35,882 nt of DNA. Origin: Paracoccaceae bacterium (GTDB taxonomy: Bacteria > Pseudomonadota > Alphaproteobacteria > Rhodobacterales > Rhodobacteraceae). Below, piece by piece: positions 7,554 to 19,778 of this stretch. The notes below the pieces were generated by a model. That model was not told the origin of the DNA. It ran no database searches and saw only the letters and a list, made by a program, of their open reading frames with translations. The stretch covers positions 1 through 35,882 of the forward strand of contig JAPUEK010000099.1 in the NCBI GenBank assembly GCA_027492585.1, read 5' to 3'. Numbering within the stretch: the stretch's first letter is position 1; every line of letters starts with the position of its first letter. The translations under genes were made by a program, and so were the position numbers.

Positions 7554-9004
7554 CCTTTGATCTCCCGCCAGCGGCGCCCGTCGCGGTGCATGAGCATCAG
7601 CGCATCCTCCGGCCCCGAAGAGCCCGGATCATAGCCCTGCGGCTTGTCGCCCCGGCCTTCCCAGCCCTCGATGATCGGATCGGCCCAGGCCCAGGCCGCC
7701 TCCACCTCGTCGCCGCGCATGAAGAGCGTCTGGTTGCCGCGGATCACATCCATGATCAGCCGTTCATAGGCATCCGGAATATCCTCGGCGTCTTCCCCCA
7801 CGGCCTCGGCGAAGGACATATCCAGCGGCACCTGCATGAGCCGCATCCCGCCCGGCCCCGGCTCCTTGATCATCACCATGAGGTTCATCCCCTCATTCGG
7901 TTGCAGACGGATCACCAGCACGTTTTCCAGCCAGCCCTTCGCATCATCGAAGATCGAATGGGGCGGCGATTTGAAGGTGATGGCGATCTCCGAGGCGCGG
8001 GCGCGCAGCCGCTTGCCGGTGCGGAGGTAGAAGGGGGTCCCCTTCCACCGCCAGTTGGAAATCCCGACCTTCAGCGCGATGTAGCTTTCCGTCTTCGAGG
8101 CCGGATTCTCGCTATGCTCCAGATAGCCGCCCTCGCCGCCGCCCGGCAGATACTGCCCGCGCACGATATGTTCGGGGTCCACGGGGTCGAGCGCGCGGAT
8201 CACCTTCAGCTTCTCATCGCGCACCGCATCGGGGTCGAAGTGATAGGGCGGCTCCATGGCGATCAGGCACAGAAGCTGCATCAGGTGGTTCTGCACCATG
8301 TCCCGCATGGCGCCCGACTTGTCGTAATAGGCGCCGCGCCCGTCCACCGAAACCGTCTCGGCCACGGTGATCTGCACATGGTCGATATATTCGGCCTTCC
8401 ACAAAGGCTCGAAGAGGATGTTGGCGAAGCGCACCGCCATCAGGTTCTGGACGGTTTCCTTGCCGAGGTAATGGTCGATCCGGTAGATCTGCGCCTCGGC
8501 GAAATGCTGGGCCAGCACCGCGTTCAGCGCGCGGGCAGAGGCAAGATCGCGGCCGAAGGGCTTTTCGACGACGATCCGGCTCCAGGCGTCGGCGATGCCG
8601 TAGGAATGGAGCCGCTCGGCGAGATCGCCAAAGAGCGCCGGGGCGACGGAGAAGTAGAAGGCCCGCACCACATTGGGGCGCATCATGGCCTTCAGCGCCT
8701 CCCAGCCACCCTCGCCCTTGGCGTCGATGGAGACATAGCCGATCTGGCCGAGAAAGGCCTCGATCACCGCAGCGTCGCGGCGCGCGGAGGGAACGAATTC
8801 CTCGATCGCCTCGCGGATCGTGGTGCGGAAGGCCGCCTCGGTCAGATCGGCGCGCGCGGCCCCGATGATGCGGCTGGTGGCGGGCATCTGGCCGGCCAGA
8901 AAACGCCGGTAAAGGCCGGGAAAGATCTTGCGCCGGGCAAGATCGCCCGTGCCGCCGAAAATCACCAGATCGAAGACATCCACCGGAATGACGCGCACGG
9001 CCAT
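7550..9004 (-). CDS. zwf: Glucose-6-phosphate 1-dehydrogenase
   Basis: A 484-residue enzyme oxidising glucose-6-phosphate to the lactone with NADP+ (or NAD+). The Rossmann loop is IFGGTGDLARRK (residues 15-26). The active-site signature RIDHYLGKE is at 175-183, with its essential histidine, and VVEKPFGRD precedes it. NHLMQLLCLIAMEPP is also conserved. I start at ATG 9004, which has GAGG six bases upstream, and not at the in-frame GTG 9016. It is first in zwf-pgl-pgi. The leader holds a perfect LacI-type palindrome, so sugar-responsive repression is likely. No edd or eda is in the window. Confidence 0.97.
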   Translation of the reverse strand: MAVRVIPVDVFDLVIFGGTGDLARRKIFPGLYRRFLAGQMPATSRIIGAARADLTEAAFRTTIREAIEEFVPSARRDAAVIEAFLGQIGYVSIDAKGEGGWEALKAMMRPNVVRAFYFSVAPALFGDLAERLHSYGIADAWSRIVVEKPFGRDLASARALNAVLAQHFAEAQIYRIDHYLGKETVQNLMAVRFANILFEPLWKAEYIDHVQITVAETVSVDGRGAYYDKSGAMRDMVQNHLMQLLCLIAMEPPYHFDPDAVRDEKLKVIRALDPVDPEHIVRGQYLPGGGEGGYLEHSENPASKTESYIALKVGISNWRWKGTPFYLRTGKRLRARASEIAITFKSPPHSIFDDAKGWLENVLVIRLQPNEGMNLMVMIKEPGPGGMRLMQVPLDMSFAEAVGEDAEDIPDAYERLIMDVIRGNQTLFMRGDEVEAAWAWADPIIEGWEGRGDKPQGYDPGSSGPEDALMLMHRDGRRWREIKG

Positions 9005-9020
9005 CGCATACCTCACAGTT

Positions 9021-9042
9021 CAGGCGCCTGTTAGCGCTAACG
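9021..9042 (-). promoter_or_regulatory. Double palindrome, LacI-type operator in the zwf leader
   Basis: GTTAGCGCTAAC (9030-9041) is a perfect 12-bp palindrome with a central CG, the hallmark of LacI-family operators. Directly beside it CAGGCGCCTG (9021-9030) is a second perfect palindrome. They lie 17-38 bases before the zwf ATG, downstream of the predicted -10. Bound repressor would therefore block elongation. No LacI-family gene is in the window. Confidence 0.65.
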
Positions 9043-9071
9043 TGCGCCCTTGTAACCGCTGCGCCGGGCAA

Positions 9072-9099
9072 AGTCTAGCACGGGATCGGAGGCGAACAA
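9072..9099 (-). promoter_or_regulatory. Predicted sigma-70 promoter of zwf-pgl-pgi
   Basis: Reading the minus strand, TTGTTC (9094-9099), 16 bases, then TAGACT (9072-9077). Transcription would start near 9065 and give a leader of about 60 bases containing the palindromes. No other good pair was seen between zwf and the HNH gene. Confidence 0.45.
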
Positions 9100-9162
9100 A
9101 CCAAAGCGGCGCGGCGGGCGGCAAACCGGCGGGCGGGCGCAAAAGGCCCGGAAATCAGGCGC

Positions 9163-9747
9163 TCACGCCTCCAGCTCGGCATCCCAGTAAAGGTAATCCA
9201 TCCAGCTTTCATGCAGATGGCCCGGCGGGAATCGGCGGCCATGGGCCTGCATCTCCTCCGTCGTCGGCTGGCGCGGCGGGCGTTTCAGCCCCATCCCCGC
9301 CTGGCGCAGGGTCTTGGAGCCCTTCCGCAGGTTGCAGGGCGAACAGGCCGCGACGACGTTCTGCCAGGAGGTGATCCCGCCCCGCGCCCGCGGCAGCACA
9401 TGGTCGAAGGTCAGATCGCCCTTCGATCCGCAATACTGGCAGCAGAATTCATCCCGCAGAAAAAGATTGAAGCGCGTGAAGGCCACGCGCTTCTGGGGTT
9501 TGACGAAATCTTTCAGGACGACGACCGAGGGGAGGCGGAATTCCTGTCTCTGGCTTCGCACCACATGGTCATATTCCGCGACGATCTGCACCCGGTCGAG
9601 CACCGCCGCCTTGATCGCCTCCTGCCAGGGCCAGAGGGAAAGCGGATAATAGCTCAGCGGCCGGTAATCGGCGTTGAGCACGAGGGCGGGAAACTGCTTG
9701 AGCGCCGCCGGATCGCGCACGAATTGGGTTCTGAAATCGCCGTCCAT
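9163..9747 (-). CDS. HNH endonuclease family protein
   Basis: A 194-residue protein with a zinc-bound HNH domain in its second half. CQYC (residues 103-106) and CSPC (135-138) are the two zinc knuckles, and DHVLPRARGG with SWQN supplies the histidine and asparagine of the His-Asn-His fold. The N-terminal half (ALVLNADYRPLSYYPLSLWPWQEAI) is shared with a widespread group of bacterial HNH proteins that sit as stand-alone chromosomal genes. No methylase or toxin partner is nearby, so a restriction role is not suggested. The cellular substrate is unknown. GGAG lies ten bases before the ATG, and a good promoter lies upstream. Confidence 0.93.
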   Translation of the reverse strand: MDGDFRTQFVRDPAALKQFPALVLNADYRPLSYYPLSLWPWQEAIKAAVLDRVQIVAEYDHVVRSQRQEFRLPSVVVLKDFVKPQKRVAFTRFNLFLRDEFCCQYCGSKGDLTFDHVLPRARGGITSWQNVVAACSPCNLRKGSKTLRQAGMGLKRPPRQPTTEEMQAHGRRFPPGHLHESWMDYLYWDAELEA

Positions 9748-9819
9748 TCCGTCGAGACTCCGCTTTCGTCCTGCTGCCGCTGCGGCATCAAGGCGGGGGG
9801 TCCCGCCCCGATGACAATG

Positions 9820-9847
9820 ACTATATCTGGCGCAAATCCGCTGGCAA
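9820..9847 (-). promoter_or_regulatory. Sigma-70 promoter of the HNH gene
   Basis: On the minus strand TTGCCA (9842-9847), a 16-base spacer, then TATAGT (9820-9825), close to consensus. The predicted start near 9812 gives a 65-base leader with a GC-rich hairpin (GGGCGG/CCGCCC around 9793-9809). The rest of 9748-10004 shows no gene. Confidence 0.6.
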
Positions 9848-10004
9848 GCCCCAGCAATTGCGCGATCCGGGGACAGATTGCCGCCCGGCCATCACAAAAG
9901 CATGACAGAGGCGCGGTTTTTGCTGCATTTGCACCGCAGCCGGGCGCAGAAGGACCGGCAGGCCGGAGCAAAGCCTATTGCCGCAAAAGCCGCCGCCGGC
10001 CTTC

Positions 10005-10517
10005 TCACCCGATCAGGCGGCGGAACCAGCCGGTCGCAGGCGGCGGCTCCGGCTCCGCCGCCGGGACGGGGCCATCGGAGCCTTCCACGACCCGCTGGAA
10101 GCGCGCAAAGGCGTCCTCCGCAAGGCGGCCCGCAAATCCTTGCAGGAGACGGCCGCCCAGTTCCGCAAGCCTGCCGCCGACGCTGGCCTCCCAGTCGTAG
10201 TCGAGCCGGGTGCCGCCCTCGACGGGGTGCAGCCTGACCCGCGCCCCGCCGCGTGCAAAACCCGCAGCGCCTCCCATGCCCTCGCCGCTGACCGTCACCG
10301 CATGGCCGGGGTCGATGTCGGAAAAGCGCACGAGGCCGGTGAGCCGGAACCGCAGCGGGCCGATCTTCAGCGCAATCGCCGCCTCGAACCCCTCGGCGAC
10401 GCTGCCGGTCATGCTTTCGCACCCCGGCACACAGACCTTCAGCACGTCGGGATCAAGAAGGGCGGCCCAGACGACGGCGGGCGCAGCCCGGACCTCCCGG
10501 CTTCCGGTCAGCTTCAT
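10005..10517 (-). CDS. CoxG-like SRPBCC family protein
   Basis: A 170-residue SRPBCC (START-like) protein of the carbon monoxide dehydrogenase subunit G group. The usual opening MKLTGSREVRAAPAVVWAALLDPDVLKVCVPGC is split here as MKLTGSREV, AAPAVVWAALLDPDVL and VCVPGCE, followed by alternating strands and the long C-terminal helix. A Pro/Glu linker and a short basic tail (GWFRRLIG) end it. CoxG recruits CO dehydrogenase to the membrane in CO oxidisers. No coxMSL, coxD or coxE is present here, so CO oxidation cannot be claimed and a general lipid or quinone binding role is possible. GGGAGG lies five bases before ATG 10517. That ATG overlaps the stop of a 39-codon open frame upstream. Confidence 0.85.
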   Translation of the reverse strand: MKLTGSREVRAAPAVVWAALLDPDVLKVCVPGCESMTGSVAEGFEAAIALKIGPLRFRLTGLVRFSDIDPGHAVTVSGEGMGGAAGFARGGARVRLHPVEGGTRLDYDWEASVGGRLAELGGRLLQGFAGRLAEDAFARFQRVVEGSDGPVPAAEPEPPPATGWFRRLIG

Positions 10518-10864
10518 CGCGGCCTCCCTTCGCCTGCCCGGCAATCGCGCATTGTCATGATCCCCGGCACCGGCACTCCGCCCAGGAATTGGCGCAGCCG
10601 CGCGGGATCGACGGGTTTTGCAACCGGCGCCATATGGAGATGGCGTCGCAGGACAGCGGATGGTCATCGACGATCCGCGCCTGCCGCCCCGCCCGCATCT
10701 GCGTCCGCTCCGGCATCCCCCTCCGGCCTCTCTGCCTCCGCGGCAAGCCTAGCAAAGCCTGCGCCTTTGGCCAGCCTCTCTTCCGCAATTCCGCCGATCC
10801 GCCCCGCCCGCCCTTCCGTCCCCGGCCTTGCCCGCCTAAAAGGGACCAAAACAGGGGGAAAGAG
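10518..10864. other. Intergenic stretch with no confident gene
   Basis: This divergent region between coxG and the transglycosylase gene is 347 bases of C-rich sequence. On the minus strand a 39-codon frame (10514-10633) ends in ATGA overlap with coxG. A second frame (10555-10716) contains ARIVDDHPLSCDAIS (about 10636-10680), which resembles the start of a response-regulator receiver domain but is not followed by the rest. Neither is supported well enough to be called a gene. Confidence 0.4.
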
Positions 10865-11329
10865 ATGATTTCACGCCGCATGATGATCGGCCTCGGCCTT
10901 GCCGCGACCTTGGCGGCCTGCGGGCGCCGGGGCGGAGAGGCTGCGGTCTCCCACGGCGACCTGCATCCCGGCGAAACCCCGCAGATGCGGCAGCTGATCC
11001 GCAAATGGTCGAAAATCCACCAGATCCCGGAAAGCCTCATGCACCGGGTGATCCAGCGGGAAAGCGGCTACAATGCATCGGCCCGCAACGGCCCCTACTA
11101 CGGTCTGATGCAGATCCTGCCGCAAACCGCCGGAACCATGGGCTACGACGGCCCGCCCTCCGGCCTGCTCGATGCGGAAACCAACCTGCATTATGCCGGC
11201 AGATACCTGCGCGGCGCCTGGCTCGTCTCGGACGGCAATCAGGATCGCGCGATCATGTGGTTCTCGAAAGGCTATTACTACGAGGCCAAGCGCCGCGGCC
11301 TTCTGGAAGAAACCGGCCTGCGCGCCTGA
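10865..11329 (+). CDS. Lipoprotein lytic transglycosylase (SLT domain)
   Basis: A 154-residue outer-membrane or periplasmic lipoprotein. Residues 1-19 are a lipoprotein signal with lipobox LAAC (Cys19 would be lipidated). The SLT domain carries the catalytic glutamate in IQRESGYN (E66), followed by YYGLMQILPQTAGTMGY and NLHYAGRYLRG. Lytic transglycosylases cut peptidoglycan between MurNAc and GlcNAc to leave an anhydro end. The protein is about as short as an SLT domain can be, with no binding domains. GGGGGAAAG precedes the ATG. The stop codon is followed at once by an AAATATCC element and then a terminator hairpin. Confidence 0.93.
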   Translation: MISRRMMIGLGLAATLAACGRRGGEAAVSHGDLHPGETPQMRQLIRKWSKIHQIPESLMHRVIQRESGYNASARNGPYYGLMQILPQTAGTMGYDGPPSGLLDAETNLHYAGRYLRGAWLVSDGNQDRAIMWFSKGYYYEAKRRGLLEETGLRA

Positions 11330-11335
11330 GACGGG

Positions 11336-11370
11336 CCTTTCTTCTCTTTCCAAATATCCCCGCCGGAGGC
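11336..11370 (+). repeat. AAATATCC element after the transglycosylase gene
   Basis: The core is at 11352-11359, preceded by a pyrimidine tract (CCTTTCTTCTCTTTCC) and followed by CCGCCGGAGGC. The stretch 11336-11359 is identical to the copy at 35812-35835. It starts within ten bases of the stop codon, in sense orientation. Confidence 0.75.
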
Positions 11371-11393
11371 TCCCCCGGCCCGACAAACGGCCC

Positions 11394-11420
11394 GCGGGAT
11401 GGGCAATCCACCCATCCCGC
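11394..11420. terminator. Bidirectional hairpin between converging genes
   Basis: GCGGGATGGG (11394-11403) pairs perfectly with CCCATCCCGC (11411-11420) across CAATCCA. It lies nine bases from the mttB-family stop and 65 from the transglycosylase stop, so it can serve both. Confidence 0.75.
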
Positions 11421-11428
11421 CCGAACGC

Positions 11429-12961
11429 TCAATACCAGGCATCCGCCGCTTCGGCCTTCCGCCGCCCGATGAAATCGGCAAGCCCCTCGCGCAGCCCCTC
11501 ATCAAGCTTCGGCGGCTCGAACTCCGCCAGCCGCTTCTTCCAGAGCCGGTTGGCCCGCGTCGCCGCATCCACCGACCCCGCCGCCTCCCATTTCTCGAAC
11601 GGCTCGTTGTCCGACAGATCGCTGTCCCAGAAGGCCGTCTCGTAATGGGCCATCGTATGGGAGCAGCCGAAAAAGTGGTTGCCCGGCCCGACCTCGGCAA
11701 AGGCCTCCACCGCGAGCTGGTCGTCGTCGATCTTCACCCCGTCGAGATAGCTGTGCAGCGCCCCGCAGAGATCGGCATCGAGCATGAACTTCTCGTAGGA
11801 CATGCTCAGCAGCCCGTCGAGGAACCCCGCCGAATGGAGGATGAAATTCGCGCCGCAATGGATGGCGGCCAGCATCGACATGGTGCCTTCCATCATCGCC
11901 TGCGCGTCCGGCAGCTTCGAGGTGGTGAAGTTCCCCGAGCAGCGCAGGGGCAGGTTCAGCCGCCGCGCCAATTGCCCGATCACCATGGAGCCGATCGCCG
12001 GCTCCGGCGTCCCGAAGGTGGGCGAGCCGGAGCGCAGCGACATCGAGGACAGGAAGTTGCCGAAGATCACCGGGGCGCCGGGACGCTCCAGCTGGGTCAG
12101 GGCGCAGCCCGCCATGGTCTCGGCAAGGCTCTGCGCGATGCCGCCCGCATTCGTCACCGGCCCCATGGCGCCGCCGAGGATGAACGGCACCACCACCGCC
12201 GCCTGATTGGCACGGGCATAGGCCCGCAGGGAACGGGTCATGGTCCCGTCCCAGACCAAGGGTGAATTGACGTTCACATTGCCGAGGATCACGCAATTCC
12301 GGTCCACGAAATCCGCACCGAACAGGATGCGGCACATCTCGATATTGTCTTCAGACCGCTCCTCCGCCGTCACCGAACCCATGAAGGGTCGGTCCGACAG
12401 CTCCATATGCGCCATCACCATGTCGAGATGGCGCTTGTTCACCGGCACATCGGTCGGTTCGCAGATCGTGCCGCCGGAATGGTGGAAATTCGGCGAGGAT
12501 TGCGCGAGGCGGATGAAATTGCGGAAATCCTCCAGCGTGCCGAAGCGGCGGCCCCGGTCGAGGTCCATCACGAAGGGGCTGCCGTAGGCCGGGGAGAACA
12601 CCACGTTCCTGCCGCCGATCCGCACAGAGTTCTGCGGGTTGCGGGCGTGCTGGGTGAACTCTGGCGGCGCGGTCCGCAGGATCTCGCGCAGCAGGCCCGG
12701 CTCGAACTTCACCAGAAGCCCGTCCACCTTGGCCCCCGCCTGCCGCCAAAGGTCGAGCGCCACCGGATCGTCGCGGAACTCGATCCCGGTCTCGGCGAGG
12801 ATGCGGTCCGCCGCCGCCTCGATCCGGCGGAGGTTCTCTTCGGACAGGATGTCATAGGTCGGGATGTTGCGGGTGATATAGGGGCGGCCCATGCCGCCGC
12901 CCTTCTGCGCCCGCTCCGCCTGCCGCGCCTGACGGCCCGATCTGATCCGCGTCTCGTTCAT
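11429..12961 (-). CDS. Non-pyrrolysine trimethylamine methyltransferase family (MttB superfamily) protein
   Basis: A 510-residue member of the MttB superfamily. Recognisable stretches are IPTYDILSEENLRRIE with ILAETGIEF near the N-terminus, PAYGSPFVMDL, and a C-terminal barrel with GGAMGPVTNAGGIAQS, FGTPEPAIGSMV and LHSAGFLDGLLSMSYEKF. Archaeal MttB uses pyrrolysine at an in-frame amber codon. This reading frame has no internal stop, so it belongs to the non-Pyl group, like the glycine betaine methyltransferase MtgB. That group moves a methyl group from quaternary amines to a corrinoid protein. No corrinoid protein gene is nearby, so substrate and acceptor are unknown. GGGGGAGGG precedes ATG 12961. 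It lies 153 bases after pgm on the same strand and may be read with it or alone. Confidence 0.9.
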   Translation of the reverse strand: MNETRIRSGRQARQAERAQKGGGMGRPYITRNIPTYDILSEENLRRIEAAADRILAETGIEFRDDPVALDLWRQAGAKVDGLLVKFEPGLLREILRTAPPEFTQHARNPQNSVRIGGRNVVFSPAYGSPFVMDLDRGRRFGTLEDFRNFIRLAQSSPNFHHSGGTICEPTDVPVNKRHLDMVMAHMELSDRPFMGSVTAEERSEDNIEMCRILFGADFVDRNCVILGNVNVNSPLVWDGTMTRSLRAYARANQAAVVVPFILGGAMGPVTNAGGIAQSLAETMAGCALTQLERPGAPVIFGNFLSSMSLRSGSPTFGTPEPAIGSMVIGQLARRLNLPLRCSGNFTTSKLPDAQAMMEGTMSMLAAIHCGANFILHSAGFLDGLLSMSYEKFMLDADLCGALHSYLDGVKIDDDQLAVEAFAEVGPGNHFFGCSHTMAHYETAFWDSDLSDNEPFEKWEAAGSVDAATRANRLWKKRLAEFEPPKLDEGLREGLADFIGRRKAEAADAWY

Positions 12962-13114
12962 CGCCACGCCCTCCCCCGGCCCATCGACGATCCCGCATGA
13001 AGCCGGTATCGACACACCTGTCGAGTGTGGGCCAACACCGGCGGGGGTCTGGCAGATTGGCGACAGAACCTGTCCTGTTTGCGCCGCTTTCAGGGGTGGT
13101 GCGGCCGGAAAGGT

Positions 13115-16868
<3,754 letters not shown>

Positions 16869-16872
<4 letters not shown>

Positions 16873-18308
16873 GCCAGAAGCTCCGCATAAAGTGAGCCAT
16901 AGGCGGCGGCCGAAGCTTCCCAGCCGACGGGCTGGGCCATGGCATTGGCCCGCACCCTGGCCCAGGCCGCCCCATCCTCATGCAGAAGCACGAGTTGGCG
17001 CAAGGCCTGACCGAAGGCGAGCGCATCGACCGGGTGAAAGACGATCCCCGTGGCCACCCCGGCGGCCATGGCGGCGGGCGAGGCATGGATCACCGTATCG
17101 GCCAGCCCGCCCACGGCGGAAACCACCGGCAGCGTGCCATAGCGCAGCCCGTACATCTGCGTCAGCCCGCAAGGCTCGAACCGCGACGGCACCAGCACCG
17201 CATCGCCGCCCGCGAACATCCGGTGGCTCAGCGCCTCGTCATAGCCGATCCGCACCGCGACCCGGCCCGGATGCTGCGCCTCAAGCGCCTTCACCGCCGC
17301 CTCAAGGCCCGGATCGCCGGAGCCGAGCACCAGAAGCCCGCCCCCGTCCACGACAAAGCCCGGAATGGTGGCGGCCAGAAGGTCGATGCCCTTCTGGTCG
17401 GTCAGCCGGCTGACGAGGATCGCCAGCGGCCCCGGCACGGTCAGCCCGAACTCCGCGCAGATCGCCGCCCGCGCCTCGGCCTTGCGCGCCGGCGCCTTGG
17501 CCGAATAGGGGATCGGCTCTGCCTCCGGCGACCAGAGCGCGGTATCGACCCCGTTGAGGATGCCCGACACCACCCCCGCCCGCGCCGCGATGACCCCTTC
17601 AAGCCCCATGCCGAACTCCGGCCGCATCAGCTCCGCCGCATAGGTGGGCGAGACGGTGGTGATGCGGTCGGCGGTGACCAGCCCCGCCTTCAGCGTCGAA
17701 AGATTGCCGTAGTATTCGAGCGCGCCGGGATGGAACTGCTGCGCGGGCAGGCGCAGATCGGCCAGAAGGCTCGCCGGCGCCCAGCCCTGAAACGCGATGT
17801 TGTGGATGGTGAACACCGACGAAACCCCGCCCGTGCCGTGATAGGCCAGATAGGCCGGTGCCAGCCCCGCCTGCCAGTCATGCGCGTGCAGCACATCGGG
17901 CTTCCAGCCCTCCAGCCCCTCGCGCGCGATCTTCGCCGCCACCCAGGAGAGCGCCGCGAACCGCTGCGGATTGTCCCACCAGTCGCCGCTCGGGCTGCCG
18001 TAAGGCCCGCCCTCGCGGTCGAAGAGATGCGGCGCGTCGAGCGCAAGAAAGGTGACCCCTGCCACCTCCCCCTTCAGCACTGTGCCAGAGCCGCCCCAGA
18101 GGTTCTCCTCCTGCCAGACCTCCTCCCAATCGGCGATCCTGGCGCGGATCGACCGATAGGCCGGGATCATCACACGCATCTCCCAGCCCGCGGCCGCCAG
18201 AGCGGCGGGCAGCGCGCCCACCACATCCGCCAGCCCGCCGGTCTTGATCAGCGGCACCGCTTCCGACGCGACCGAAAGCACCCGACCCCGAAGCTGCATC
18301 TGCGCCAT
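16869..18308 (-). CDS. glgA: Glycogen synthase
   Basis: A 479-residue GT5 glycosyltransferase adding glucose from ADP-glucose to glycogen chains. The ADP-glucose site KTGGLADV begins at K22. HAHDWQAGLAPAYL and FTIHNIAFQG are typical of the N-terminal Rossmann domain. LVSRLTDQKGIDLL and VPSRFEPCGLTQMYGLRYGT (the second carrying the catalytic glutamate) mark the C-terminal domain. Two ATGs compete: 18308 (AGGAG about 12 bases upstream) and 18299 (AAGG nine bases upstream, three residues shorter). It is separated from glgC by 168 bases holding a repeat element, unlike the other tight junctions of the operon. Confidence 0.95.
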
Positions 18309-18330
18309 CCTTCCCGTCCTCTCCTGCCCG

Positions 18331-18474
18331 GCAAGACCGGCCCCCCGCCCTCGCCCCTTCATTTTCTGTCGGTAAATATCCTGCGGGGTTTGCTTCCGCC
18401 ATGCCACCCGTTCAAGGGACCGGCGGCATGGCGGAGGGGTGCAAAACCCCTCCGGCCACCAGCCGCAAGACCGG
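18331..18474 (+). repeat. Long AAATATCC element between glgC and glgA
   Basis: The core AAATATCC is at 18374-18381, followed by TGCGGGG. CCGCCATGCC (18396-18405) pairs with GGCATGGCGG (18425-18434) around TCAAGGGACCG. The hairpin GGAGGGG-TGCAAAA-CCCCTCC follows at 18433-18453. The two stems share two bases. GCAAGACCGG occurs exactly at 18331-18340 and 18465-18474 as flanking direct repeats. The element is antisense to the operon and is homologous to the one at 33494-33629. Confidence 0.75.
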
Positions 18475-18476
18475 AG

Positions 18477-19748
18477 CTAGCCCTTCGCCCGCGACCGCAG
18501 ATCGAGCATGTCCTGCGTGATCAGCACGATCCCCGCCTCCGTCCGCCGGAACCATTTGGCATCTTCCACCGGGTCCTGGCCCACCACCAGCCCCTCGGGA
18601 ATGATCACCCCGCGGTCGATCACGCAATTCTTCAGCTCGGCCTTGCGGTTGACCACCACCTGCGGCAGCGCCACCACATATTCGAGCGAGGCGAAGGAAT
18701 GGGTCCGGCAGCCGGTGAAGAGAAGGCTGTTCGACACCGCCGAGCCCGAGACGATGCAATCGCCCGAGACCAGCGAAGACACCGCCGAGCCGCGCCGCCC
18801 GTCCTCGTCATGGATGAACTTCGCCGGCGGCACGATCTCCGCATAGGTCCAGATCGGCCAGGAATTGTCGTAGAGGTCGAGCTTCGGCACGAAATCGGTC
18901 AGGTCGATATTGGCCTGCCAGAAGGCGTCGATGGTTCCCACGTCGCGCCAGTAGGGCTCATCCTCAAGCCCGCTGGTGACGCAGCTGTCGGCGAACTTGT
19001 GCGCGACGGCTTTGCCCCCCGCCACGATCTGCGGGATGATGTCATTGCCGAAGTCATGGGAGGAATTCGGGTCCTCCGCATCGCGGATCAGGAGATCGCG
19101 CAAGAGCTCCCAGTTGAAGACATAGATCCCCATCGAGGCGAGCGCATTGTCCGGATCGCCGGGAATGGACGGCGGGTCCTTCGGCTTTTCAAGGAACTGG
19201 GTGATCCGCATGTCCTTGTCCACATGCATCACGCCAAAGGCCGTGGCTTCCATCCGCGGCACGGTCAGGCAGCCGATGGTCACATCGGCCCCCGTCTCCA
19301 CATGCTGCTGGAGCATGATCTCGTAATCCATCTTGTAGATGTGGTCGCCGGCCAGGATGATGACGTATTTGACCTTGTAATCATCAACGATATCAATGTT
19401 CTGCGTCACCGCATCCGCGGTGCCGAGATACCATTTCGTCTCGTCCACCCGCTGCGAGGCCGGAAGGATGTCCAGATATTCGTTCCGCTCCGCCCGGAAG
19501 AAGCCCCAGCCGCGCTGCATGTGGCGGATCAGGCTGTGGGCCTTGTACTGGGTGGCGATCGCCATCTTGCGGATGCCGGAGTTCAGCGCATTGGACAGCG
19601 CGAAGTCGATGATCCGGGTCTTGCCGCCGAAATAGACGGCCGGTTTGGCGCGGCGGTCGGTCAGCTCCTTCAGCCGCGAGCCGCGTCCCCCCGCCAGAAC
19701 GAATGCCATGGCCTGCGACGACAGCCGCTGGTTTGGTCTTGCCTTCAT
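18477..19748 (-). CDS. glgC: Glucose-1-phosphate adenylyltransferase (ADP-glucose pyrophosphorylase)
   Basis: A 423-residue enzyme making ADP-glucose and pyrophosphate from glucose-1-phosphate and ATP, the control point of bacterial glycogen synthesis. The nucleotide loop [13 protein letters not shown] is at about 18-30 with the catalytic-region lysine in [35 protein letters not shown] and FLEKPKDPP are also present. The C-terminal beta-helix (from about 300) includes the allosteric region. Alphaproteobacterial GlgC enzymes are typically activated by fructose-6-phosphate and pyruvate, which is inferred here. GGAGGGG precedes the ATG. It starts 30 bases after glgB. Confidence 0.97.
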   Translation of the reverse strand: MKARPNQRLSSQAMAFVLAGGRGSRLKELTDRRAKPAVYFGGKTRIIDFALSNALNSGIRKMAIATQYKAHSLIRHMQRGWGFFRAERNEYLDILPASQRVDETKWYLGTADAVTQNIDIVDDYKVKYVIILAGDHIYKMDYEIMLQQHVETGADVTIGCLTVPRMEATAFGVMHVDKDMRITQFLEKPKDPPSIPGDPDNALASMGIYVFNWELLRDLLIRDAEDPNSSHDFGNDIIPQIVAGGKAVAHKFADSCVTSGLEDEPYWRDVGTIDAFWQANIDLTDFVPKLDLYDNSWPIWTYAEIVPPAKFIHDEDGRRGSAVSSLVSGDCIVSGSAVSNSLLFTGCRTHSFASLEYVVALPQVVVNRKAELKNCVIDRGVIIPEGLVVGQDPVEDAKWFRRTEAGIVLITQDMLDLRSRAKG

Positions 19749-19778
19749 CTCACCCCTCCCTCCGGCGCACCCGCCGTT

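Noticed and set aside
9878-10237. 119-codon plus-strand frame opposite coxG
   Set aside because: The second half is antisense to coxG and the first lies in the coxG-HNH gap without a ribosome binding site or recognisable domain.
10005-10517. Evidence for CO oxidation
   Set aside because: Only a CoxG-like protein is present; no coxL, coxM, coxS or accessory genes are in the window.
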